Shown here piece by piece: positions 57,960-64,000 of a stretch of 64,000 nt of DNA (the first letter of the stretch is position 1; each line of letters opens with the position of its first letter). The notes under the pieces are model-generated. The model saw only the letters and a list, made by a program, of their open reading frames with translations. It did not search any database and was not told where the DNA came from. Origin of the DNA: DATMER01 sp034667225 (GTDB lineage: Bacteria > Acidobacteriota > Thermoanaerobaculia > Multivoradales > UBA5704); the NCBI GenBank assembly GCA_034667225.1, contig JAXDKG010000020.1, positions 186,001-250,000 of the forward strand. The letters are read 5' to 3'. A program made the position numbers and the translations under genes.

Positions 57960-60034
57960 CAGCGCAGCTTGCGGTCGAAGAAGTCCGCGGCGGCCCGGTA
58001 GGCCTCCAGCCAGCTCGAATGAAGGAGGAAGGTGTGGACCTCGTCCGGGAACACCAGCACCTCCACTTCCACTTTCCTCTTGCGCAGCTCCTCGGCAAGC
58101 TCCACCGTCTCCGCGAAGCCGACGTTGCGGTCGTCGTCGCCGTGGATCAACAGCACCGGCGAGCGCCAACTGTCGAGCCAGGCCATGGGCGAGGACTCGA
58201 AGGCGAGCCGTTTCTGGTCCGGCGTCGGGTCGTAGTCGGGGATGAAGTTGCGGATGCCTACGTTCCAGTCGTGCACGCCGTGCAAGTCCACCCCGGCTTT
58301 GAACAGATGCGAGGCCTTGGCGAGGCCCAACGCCGTGAGATAGCCGCCGTAGGAGCCGCCCCAGAGGCCGACCCTGTCGGGATCGACGTCCGGCCGGCTG
58401 CGCAGGTAGAGGCCGGCGCCCAGCACGTCGTTGAACTCGCTCGCTCCGGCGGCCCCGATATTCTGCGCCTCTCGGAACTCCATCCCATACCCGATGCCGG
58501 CCCGGTAGTTGATGGACAGCACCACATAGCCGCGGCTCGCCAGGTACTGGTTCATGCCGTAGGCCTTGTTGTAATACGGGCTGTGATGCCAGCCGAGGAG
58601 CATCTGCCGGTGCGAGCCGCCGTGCAGGAAGATGAGCGCCGGCCGCCGCTCGCCCTGCTTGAGCCCGGGGGGCCGGAAGAGCTGCGCGTGGATGCGCATT
58701 CCGTCGGCCGCGGAATAGATCACCGGCTCGGGAACGACCAGACGGTCCTCGGGGAAGTCGGCCGGAATGGAAGAGAGGTCGCGAGCCGCCTGCGAGCCGA
58801 TCTTCACGACCGGCCGCGCCGGGCTGCGCGCGCCGGCCTGGATCCACGCCAAAGCTTTGCCGTCGTGAGTCAGGGCCGGCATCCATTCGAGCCCCTCTCC
58901 GCGGGTGATCGCCACCGGAGAGCCGCCGGTCACGGGCACCCGCCAGAGATGGCGGCGCTCGATGTCGCCCTGGTTTGAGCTGAAGATCAGCTCGCGACGA
59001 TCCGGGCTCAGGATGACATTCTCGACCTCGAATTCACCGGGGGTGAGGAGGGTCGCCTCCCCTCCCGCCGCGGGCACGGAGTACAGATGGAGCCAGCCAT
59101 CCCCTTCCCAGGGGAAGGCGATGCGGTCGTTGGCGCCCCAGAACAGGGCGTTGGCCGCTTCGATCTCGTGGAAGGCGCTCCCCGCCCCTTCGCGGGCACG
59201 CCAGATCGTGGTCACGCGGCCCGTGGCCGCGTCCGCGACCAGGATTGACCACGGCTGGGTCTCGCGGTTCGGCCGGAAGAGCGGGAAGACTTTGCGGGCG
59301 GGCGCGCGGAGGAAGGCGATCCGGGTGCCGTCTGGCGACCAGGCGGGCTCCATGTCCTCATCCACGCCGGGCGCGATCCAACGGACGGTCTTGGCGGCTA
59401 TGTCATAGACGCCGACGAGGTTGTGGTTGCCGCGGTTGCTGACAAAGGCGAGCCTGGAGCCGTCCGGAGACCAGCGGAGCGAGCCGGAGCCGCCGCGGGT
59501 TTGAACGATGGCCGCGGGTTCCTTGCTTCCGTCCAGAGGCGCCCAGAGGACCTGCCCCTTGCGGGTGAAAGCGAAGCCATCCCCGCGGGGCGAGGGAGCG
59601 GGGTTGTCCCCCGGGCCGACGCGCACGGGCTCGCCGCCGACGGCCACTCGCCAGACCGCCTGCTCGGCGCCGGCCGGATCGCTCGCCGGGTTGGGCGACT
59701 CCCCCTGCCGGTTCCCTCCTCCGCCGCGGACGTAGAAGAGGGTCTTGCCGTCCGGCGTCCATTCAATGCCGCCGACGGTCTGACCATCGTCCTTGTCATA
59801 GCGGGTGAGCTGCCTTCCCCGATACTCAGGAGGCTCGGCCACCCAGATGTTGCGCACGCCGCGGTCGTTCTGGACCCAGGCCAGCCGGCCTCCCGCCGGC
59901 GAGGCCAGGATCTCCGAGGGGAATGGCGCGCTGAGGATCGACTCCAGGGTGACAGGCTTCTGGGCTGCCGCGGGCAACGCGCACAGGAGGGCCAGAACGG
60001 CCCCGAGACGGAGGCTCGGCTGGTATCTGCTCAT
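57959..60034 (-). CDS. Exported S9 prolyl-oligopeptidase-family peptidase
   Basis: 691 residues from ATG 60034. A signal peptide ends at CALPAAAQ. A beta-propeller of WD40/PD40-like repeats fills about 30-410 (GIEWTPDGKTLFYVRGG; LRWSPDGSRLAFVSNRG; PAWSPDGTRIAFLRA). The alpha/beta hydrolase domain has FLHGGSHRQMLLGWHH, the nucleophile Ser561 in WGGSYGGYLTALG, the Asp in LLIHGDDDRNV and the His in FPDEVHTFLLHS. It probably degrades peptides in the periplasm. It leads a unit of four genes with overlapping ends. TACAAT lies 9 nt before the start. Confidence 0.93.
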   Translation of the reverse strand: MSRYQPSLRLGAVLALLCALPAAAQKPVTLESILSAPFPSEILASPAGGRLAWVQNDRGVRNIWVAEPPEYRGRQLTRYDKDDGQTVGGIEWTPDGKTLFYVRGGGGNRQGESPNPASDPAGAEQAVWRVAVGGEPVRVGPGDNPAPSPRGDGFAFTRKGQVLWAPLDGSKEPAAIVQTRGGSGSLRWSPDGSRLAFVSNRGNHNLVGVYDIAAKTVRWIAPGVDEDMEPAWSPDGTRIAFLRAPARKVFPLFRPNRETQPWSILVADAATGRVTTIWRAREGAGSAFHEIEAANALFWGANDRIAFPWEGDGWLHLYSVPAAGGEATLLTPGEFEVENVILSPDRRELIFSSNQGDIERRHLWRVPVTGGSPVAITRGEGLEWMPALTHDGKALAWIQAGARSPARPVVKIGSQAARDLSSIPADFPEDRLVVPEPVIYSAADGMRIHAQLFRPPGLKQGERRPALIFLHGGSHRQMLLGWHHSPYYNKAYGMNQYLASRGYVVLSINYRAGIGYGMEFREAQNIGAAGASEFNDVLGAGLYLRSRPDVDPDRVGLWGGSYGGYLTALGLAKASHLFKAGVDLHGVHDWNVGIRNFIPDYDPTPDQKRLAFESSPMAWLDSWRSPVLLIHGDDDRNVGFAETVELAEELRKRKVEVEVLVFPDEVHTFLLHSSWLEAYRAAADFFDRKLR

Positions 60035-60043
60035 GACGGGCGG

Positions 60044-60049
60044 ATTGTA
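60044..60049 (-). promoter_or_regulatory. -10 hexamer TACAAT, S9 peptidase operon
   Basis: TACAAT on the minus strand in the context CTGCTACAATCC, 9 nt before ATG 60034; no Shine-Dalgarno. The same CTGCTAnAATCC context precedes the GNAT-like gene. Confidence 0.5.
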
Positions 60050-60107
60050 GCAGCGGCCCCTCATCCCCGAGTGACTCAGGGATCGCCCCGAGCGACTCGG
60101 GGAGGCC

Positions 60108-61439
60108 CTACGGAGCCTCGAACCGCAGCCCGGGATCGTGGCGCGCGCGGCGGAGGTAGGTCGCCACGCCCGTGACGACGTCCACGCTGGCCCTCTCGGC
60201 CTCGATGGCCTGCTTGAGGAAGGTCAGCGCGGCGAGCGCCTCGCGGTGAATCTGGAGCGAGGAGAAGATCGGCAGCATCTCCTGCGCGAGCCGCTTGAGA
60301 TCCTGGGTCCTCCCCTGCTCGGCGTAAAGAGTGGCGATCTCCAGCGAGACCAGGGCTGTATCGTAGGGGACCCCCTCCTCGACGAAGCCGTCGCGGGCGG
60401 CCATGAAAAGCGACTCGGCCAGGCGCGGCTGGCCCAGCCCGCGAGCGATCTTGCCCCGAACCCACTTGCGCCGGTTCTGTACCCAGGCGTCCGGGAAATC
60501 ACGGTAGAGCGGCCGGGTCTCGCGGTAGAGGCCCTGAGCCTCCAGGAATCGGCCCGCGCTCGACAAATAGTCGATCAGATTGTGACGGGCGCACAGGAGA
60601 AGTCTCGGCTCCTGCTCGGAGTCGATCAGCTCCAGCGCTCGATGCAGCAGCGGAATGCCTGCTTCAGGCTGTCCAGCGTAGTGGTAGACCACGGACATGT
60701 TGACGAGAGACCTGCCGGCGCGATGGCGATGTCCATGTTGGATAAAGATGGAAACCGCCCGCCGCAGGAGCTTAACGGCCTCATCGAACTGGCGCTGCGC
60801 CCTCCGGTGCGAGGCTTTCAGATCGAGGAAGATGGCACGCTCGACCGACTCTTGGGTCCCTTTACGGAGGTGTGCGTCAGCCTGCTCGAATGCCTCCTCC
60901 GCGCCCCGGAGATCCGATCGGATCCGGCGGGCGTTCCCGATGTGCGCCCATGCGCGCCCCCGATAGTCCTCAATCAGCCGGGCGTCATACACTTGGGGGT
61001 CGAGTTGCTCTGAGAGACGCAGAGCCAACAGGCCCAGTTCCTCGGCATATCCGGAATCCCGGACTGCCAATTCGAGCGAACGCTCGACCAACAGCTCGAA
61101 CAACCCCCAAGTGCGCAAGCGGGGATCGTTGCGGACGATCAGGCCCCGCTGCGTAACGGCATAAGCGGTCAGCTCTACGAAAAGGGCGGGAGCCTGAGCC
61201 CGTTCGCGGGCGAGGGCGCGGCTGTGTGCATCCACCTCGGGCACGCTCCGGTCCACCGCTTCCGCGTACGGATCGATCGGCCAGCCGAGAACTTTCGTGG
61301 AACGCTGACGCTCTCGCAACTCCTGAATTCGAAGACGGCAGCCTTCGCAGCGAATCAGGTGATCCAGAACACCTCCTTGATCGGGACCAAGGGACAACAG
61401 CAGTTCCTCCAGCGTCATGTCATTGGGATGGATCTTCAA
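60108..61439 (-). CDS. Zinc-motif TPR protein (stand-alone module shared with the giant helicases)
   Basis: 443 residues from TTG 61439, which has AGGAGAGG 5 nt upstream; ATG 61481 is the alternative. Near the N-terminus DHLIRCEGC gives an H27-x3-C31-x2-C34 motif like those of zinc-binding anti-sigma factors. The rest is helical TPR-like: LLVERSLELAVRDSGYAEELGLLALRLSEQ, then AWAHIGNARRIRSDLRGAEEAFEQAD and about six further hairpins. This region matches the C-terminal module of both giant helicases. It has no helicase or DNA-binding domain of its own. The secreted-peptide gene lies just upstream on the same strand, with a terminator between. Confidence 0.8.
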   Translation of the reverse strand: MKIHPNDMTLEELLLSLGPDQGGVLDHLIRCEGCRLRIQELRERQRSTKVLGWPIDPYAEAVDRSVPEVDAHSRALARERAQAPALFVELTAYAVTQRGLIVRNDPRLRTWGLFELLVERSLELAVRDSGYAEELGLLALRLSEQLDPQVYDARLIEDYRGRAWAHIGNARRIRSDLRGAEEAFEQADAHLRKGTQESVERAIFLDLKASHRRAQRQFDEAVKLLRRAVSIFIQHGHRHRAGRSLVNMSVVYHYAGQPEAGIPLLHRALELIDSEQEPRLLLCARHNLIDYLSSAGRFLEAQGLYRETRPLYRDFPDAWVQNRRKWVRGKIARGLGQPRLAESLFMAARDGFVEEGVPYDTALVSLEIATLYAEQGRTQDLKRLAQEMLPIFSSLQIHREALAALTFLKQAIEAERASVDVVTGVATYLRRARHDPGLRFEAP

Positions 61440-61550
61440 ATTTCCCTCTCCTCTCTCGATAGCAGCCAGGGTCGTTTCCATCCATCACGATCGGAAATCA
61501 TCTCCACATTATTAGTTGCCGCTGGGGGGGTAAAAAAGGACAAACTTCGC

Positions 61551-61581
61551 GAAGAAAAGAGGGCGCCGAGTTCCGGCGCCC
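61551..61581 (-). terminator. Rho-independent terminator after the secreted-peptide gene
   Basis: GGGCGCCG (61561-61568) pairs with CGGCGCCC (61574-61581) around a 5-nt loop, and on the minus strand TCTTTTCTTC follows. It lies 18 nt past the peptide stop and before the zinc-motif TPR gene, so read-through would be needed for a common transcript. Confidence 0.75.
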
Positions 61582-61599
61582 CCCAGGACTGCGCTACCG

Positions 61600-61866
61600 T
61601 CAGCCGTTGGGGTCCATCGAGCTCCCCTCGTCCGTGTTCGGCACGGACCAGGAGTTGTTCTTCGGCTCTCCATTGGGGTCCATTGAGCTTCCTTCCATCT
61701 CCCAGACCGGTGTCAACTCCGGAGAGAGCAGCGTTCCGATCCAGCTCAACATCCGGCTGACTAGACCACTCTCGGGAGCCTCACCCAACGGCAGTGCCTG
61801 GGCCGCGGAAGCCGAAACGAAGACGAGAAGCAGGGCGAAGGCGATCGAGCGGACGTTTCGAGACAT
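61600..61866 (-). CDS. Small secreted peptide with duplicated SSMDPNG motif
   Basis: 88 residues. AGGAGG lies 9-10 nt before ATG 61866, which fixes the start; the frame upstream is open but without signals. A signal peptide (SIAFALLLVFVSASAAQA) is followed by a short amphipathic part (GLVSRMLSWIGTLLSPEL). The end of the protein carries EGSSMDPNG twice, the second copy being the exact C-terminus, separated by EPKNNSWSVPNTD. It has no cysteine. A conserved C-terminal tail on a small exported precursor suggests processing or recognition. Its neighbour downstream is the zinc-motif TPR protein. Confidence 0.75.
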   Translation of the reverse strand: MSRNVRSIAFALLLVFVSASAAQALPLGEAPESGLVSRMLSWIGTLLSPELTPVWEMEGSSMDPNGEPKNNSWSVPNTDEGSSMDPNG

Positions 61867-62100
61867 AACAGTCTCCTCCTGACGAGCCTCTTCCGCGGCC
61901 ACCGTGGCAACGGAGGGCGGTCCTGTAGAGAGTGGCACTTTTGACCCCAAAGCGTGCCGCCAAATGAAATTTGACCGGCTAAGTGCTCACATCTACCGGT
62001 CGTCTCGTAAACGAAAGACAGAACTTAGTAAGGACAGGCTTCACCCTGCCCGAAAAAAGCTCGTGCTCTGGAGTCGGCACGATTTCCCCTCCCGACGATC
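61867..62100. other. Gene-free stretch 5' of the peptide gene
   Basis: It holds the leader of the peptide gene and then AT-richer sequence. Short CGTAAACGA, TTAGTAAGGAC and GAAAAAAGCTCGTG segments hint that array 4 extends here in decayed form. No promoter can be assigned with confidence. Confidence 0.35.
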
Positions 62101-62220
62101 AAAAGCTCGTAAGTGACGGGCGCATGACGTAAACGACGGCCACGGCCCGCGGAAAAATCCGGAAAGCCGTAGCCGGAGGACAAAAGGGCGTAAGAAACGG
62201 ATTCTGGCGGGAGAAAAACA
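62101..62220. repeat. Weak 20-bp-periodic array (array 4)
   Basis: About six units recur every 20-21 bp, with cores CTCGTAAGTGACGG, GACGTAAACGACGG, GCCGTAGCCGGAGG and GGCGTAAGAAACGG at roughly 62106, 62126, 62166 and 62187. The region is beyond the 3' end of the SnoaL-like gene and 5' of the secreted-peptide gene. It is more decayed than arrays 1-3. Confidence 0.5.
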
Positions 62221-62226
62221 GCTCGG

Positions 62227-62727
62227 CTACGGCTGCGCGCTCTCGGGCGGCTCGATCGTGAAGCCGAGTTGACGGTAGAGCTCCATCTGGTCGTTGATGA
62301 TCCAGACCTCGCGGATCTTGCCGTCGGCGATGCGGAAGAGGGTCATGCCCGTGATCTCGACCTTCTGCGAGGGTACCCCTTCCTCTTCCTTGGTGGCCGC
62401 CCGCACCGTGTAGCGCGCTGCCACCTTGTCGCCCTCGGCGACCAGCTCGTCGATCTGGTACTGGACCGTGGGGAAGAGCGCGCGGATGCGGCCCTGGGCG
62501 GCCCGGATGATGTCCGGGCCGGTCTCGCTGCCGAGAGCGCCGGGGGTGCTGTCCGTGAAGTCCGCCCCGAGCATCTCGTCGAGCTTCTCCATCTTGTTGG
62601 CCGACAGGATCTCTTCGATATAGCGGCGGACCAGGGCCTTGTTGGCCTGGAGAGGATCCGGAGCGGGGGCCGGCTGGGCAGCCGCGGTCGTCGCGACCAG
62701 CAGAAGCAGCACTTGAAGGATCTTCAT
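62227..62727 (-). CDS. Exported SnoaL/NTF2-like protein
   Basis: 166 residues. Signal peptide LQVLLLLVATTAAAQ, then a Pro/Ala linker and an NTF2-like cone fold of the SnoaL ester-cyclase type: ALVRRYIEEILSANKMEKLDEMLGADFTDSTPG, then QIDELVAEGDKVAARYTV and GMTLFRIADGKIREVWIINDQMELYRQLGF. The family includes polyketide cyclases and many proteins without known activity; I would not assign a reaction. It lies 14 nt downstream of the small Cys-rich gene. Confidence 0.87.
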   Translation of the reverse strand: MKILQVLLLLVATTAAAQPAPAPDPLQANKALVRRYIEEILSANKMEKLDEMLGADFTDSTPGALGSETGPDIIRAAQGRIRALFPTVQYQIDELVAEGDKVAARYTVRAATKEEEGVPSQKVEITGMTLFRIADGKIREVWIINDQMELYRQLGFTIEPPESAQP

Positions 62728-62741
62728 GACGTCAATCTACC

Positions 62742-62957
62742 TCACCAGGGCTCGTAGCATCTCCGCCCGTCGCAGCAGCTCTCTTCGTCGGCGACGCGGC
62801 TGTCCGGCCCCAGGCAGGTCATCGTGTGGCTGCACCAGTACATGCCGTCGCGGGTGTTCGGGATCGACGGATCGGGCGCCGCGTCGATGAACATCCCCTT
62901 CCAACGCAGCCGGCTGCAACAGCCGCCGTTCTTCTTCCAAGAGGTGAGAGCTTCCAT
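62742..62957 (-). CDS. 71-residue Cys-rich protein in a xanthine-dehydrogenase-type operon
   Basis: 71 residues from ATG 62957, 3 nt after the stop of the FAD-subunit gene. It has seven cysteines, including two CC pairs: GGCCSRLRW near the start, then WCSHTMTCLG, ESCCDGRRCYEPW at the end. There is no signal peptide. I know no family. The close spacing argues for cotranslation with the flavin subunit, so a metal- or cluster-related accessory role is possible (inference). GGGAGCC precedes the start as a modest Shine-Dalgarno. Confidence 0.65.
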   Translation of the reverse strand: MEALTSWKKNGGCCSRLRWKGMFIDAAPDPSIPNTRDGMYWCSHTMTCLGPDSRVADEESCCDGRRCYEPW

Positions 62958-62960
62958 GGC

Positions 62961-63941
62961 TCAGGCTCCCATCCCCGCCGCGGCGAGCAGGGCCCTCTGG
63001 ACCGCCACCCGCGCGAGCTGGACCTTGTACCGGTTCCGCGACAGCGGCTTCGCCCCCTGGACCGCGGCCTCGCCGGCCTTCTGCGCCAGCGCCCGGCCGA
63101 GCACCTGGTCCGCCAAGACGGCCTCGGCCTCCTTGGACGTCCAGGGGACCGGCGCCACCTGACCCAGCACGACGCGCGCTTTTGCCACCCGGGGACCATC
63201 CATCTCCAGCGTCACGGCCGCGGTGGCAAGCGACCAGTCCAGGGTCTCGCGCTGCCGCACTTCGTAGCTGGCGAGCTTCCGTCCCGCGACCGGCGCCACC
63301 GTGATCGAGGTCACGATCTCGCCGGGACCAAGGTCGTGCTCGCGCTCCCCTGGGTTCTGGGGCACGCGATAGAAGCTCTCCAGGTCCACCGTGCGCTCCC
63401 CCTTCGGGCCGGCGATCGTCACCTGGGTGCCGAGGGCCACGAGCAGCGGCACGATCGTCGAGGGCGAGACGAAAGCGGCCGTTCCCTCGTTGCTGAAGAT
63501 GGAATGGTAGCGGTTGTCGCCCTCGATCACCATGGACTTGCCGTTCAGCATGGGAAGAAGGCCGAAGCCGTTGCGGAAGTACCAGCAGCGCGGTCTTTGA
63601 CAGAGGTTACCGCCCACCGTGGCGACGTTGCGGATCTGGGGACCGGCCACGCGGCCGGCCGCGTCGGCGAGCGCCCCGTAGTCGAAACGCAGGGCGGGGT
63701 CCGCGGCCAGCTCGTCGATCGTGACCAGGGCGCCGATCTTCAGCCCGGCCTTGGGATCGAGACGAATGCCGTGCAAGTCACGGATTTCCTTGAGGTTGAC
63801 CAGCCGGCCGGGCGTCTCGACGTCATCCTTCATGAGGGCCAGGAGGTCGCTTCCGCCGGCCAGGGGGACGCTCCCCGGGGAGGCGAGCAGGCTCACGGCC
63901 TGCCCGAGCATCGTGGGGCTGGCGTACTCAAACGGGCGCAT
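62961..63941 (-). CDS. FAD-binding subunit, xanthine dehydrogenase / CO dehydrogenase family (YagS/CoxM-like)
   Basis: 326 residues from ATG 63941, preceded by AAAGGA. FAD-binding motifs are SVPLAGGSDLLALMKD and NVATVGGNLCQRPRCWYFRNG. The C-RPRCWYF segment between them is typical of the YagS-type subunits that carry an extra Fe-S cluster. The C-terminal CO-dehydrogenase flavoprotein domain follows (RQRETLDWSLATAAVTLEM). It relays electrons from the molybdenum subunit to an acceptor. The start overlaps the end of the upstream subunit gene by 14 nt. Confidence 0.93.
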   Translation of the reverse strand: MRPFEYASPTMLGQAVSLLASPGSVPLAGGSDLLALMKDDVETPGRLVNLKEIRDLHGIRLDPKAGLKIGALVTIDELAADPALRFDYGALADAAGRVAGPQIRNVATVGGNLCQRPRCWYFRNGFGLLPMLNGKSMVIEGDNRYHSIFSNEGTAAFVSPSTIVPLLVALGTQVTIAGPKGERTVDLESFYRVPQNPGEREHDLGPGEIVTSITVAPVAGRKLASYEVRQRETLDWSLATAAVTLEMDGPRVAKARVVLGQVAPVPWTSKEAEAVLADQVLGRALAQKAGEAAVQGAKPLSRNRYKVQLARVAVQRALLAAAGMGA

Positions 63942-64000
63942 TGGCCGTCCTTTTGGATTCCAGCGCGTCAAGCACCCGTTGCGGAGTGAGCGGCAGGAAG
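63928..64000 (-). CDS. C-terminal end of a molybdopterin-binding subunit, truncated by the window
   Basis: The last 23 codons enter from the right edge and end at TGA 63928-63930. FLPLTPQRVLDALES is the usual C-terminus of the large molybdenum subunit (YagR/CoxL type). It overlaps the FAD-subunit start by 14 nt, consistent with one operon. Confidence 0.65.
   Translation of the reverse strand, partial: FLPLTPQRVLDALESKRTANAPV

Noticed and set aside
61904..62116. A 70-codon plus-strand frame
   Set aside because: No ribosome site, composition driven by the decayed array 4, and it runs against the peptide gene's leader.
1..64000. tRNA, rRNA and tmRNA genes
   Set aside because: None recognised by eye; SmpB and SelB made me look for ssrA and tRNA-Sec in the gaps, without success. 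A covariance-model scan would be decisive.

Overview
The window is GC-rich and gene-dense on both strands. Its content points to an Acidobacteriota-like bacterium, perhaps a Thermoanaerobaculia- or Holophagae-like lineage; this is an inference from gene families, not a marker-gene call. The indicators are winged-helix/Ser-Thr kinase/TPR regulators, a VWFA-related 'Acidobacterial' domain protein, zinc-motif/TPR proteins, an orphan NtrY-like kinase, and mixed leaderless and Shine-Dalgarno starts. Envelope genes (FadL-type porin, lipoproteins, exported peptidases) indicate a Gram-negative cell.

Layout. 1-5.2 kb: two paralogous membrane Ser/Thr kinases (one cut by the window edge, one frameshifted) around a frameshifted trypsin-like protease. 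5.3-9 kb: GNAT-like membrane protein, MFS exporter, GT39-type glycosyltransferase. 9-14.6 kb: a nested palindrome, two exported protein-L-isoaspartate methyltransferases overlapping an amidohydrolase, a TldD/PmbA protein and an isoaspartyl peptidase; together these look like envelope protein repair and turnover. 14.6-17.2 kb: a partner-switching module (anti-sigma kinase, STAS antagonist, SpoIIE phosphatase) and a 51-residue membrane protein. 18-25 kb: DUF2207 protein, an atypical enhancer-binding protein, a secreted Cys-rich protein, UvrA. 25-31.5 kb: VWA and TPR pair, SGNH hydrolase, FadL-like porin, YbjN-like protein, SmpB. 31.6-38.9 kb: DUF4390/NtrY-like pair, YgiT/DUF4258 pair, Ser/Thr kinase, baeRF protein, Rpn nuclease. 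38.9-43.7 kb: zinc ABC transporter, GatB/YqeY, SelB. 43.7-52.4 kb: two tandem giant proteins fusing a RelE-like domain, UvrD helicase and TPRs. 52.4-60 kb: M20 deacylase, HutF, RelE/AbrB-like pair, HMCES/YedK, and a four-gene overlapping operon led by an S9 peptidase. 60-64 kb: a zinc-motif TPR protein beside a secreted peptide gene, a SnoaL-like protein, and part of a xanthine-dehydrogenase-type operon with a small Cys-rich protein inside it.

The most unusual signal is not a gene. Most of the larger gene-free gaps hold degenerate tandem arrays with a period of 20-21 bp, about two helical turns: 1011-1327, 17561-18040, 37569-37883 and, more weakly, 62101-62220. Each array has its own consensus but a similar period, and each lies in the region 5' to at least one gene. 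A related 10-bp-periodic inverted element is at 25083-25191. The clearest array is fifteen units of exactly 21 bp, each a mostly palindromic 12-bp core plus a 9-bp variable part, between a baeRF gene and a PD-(D/E)XK (Rpn) nuclease gene. A second recurrent feature is a TANNAT-like -10 hexamer 6-10 nt before the start codon in a dozen genes, mostly without a Shine-Dalgarno sequence, suggesting common leaderless transcription. A third is an H-x(3-4)-C-x2-C plus TPR module shared by the two giant helicases and by the stand-alone protein next to the secreted peptide.
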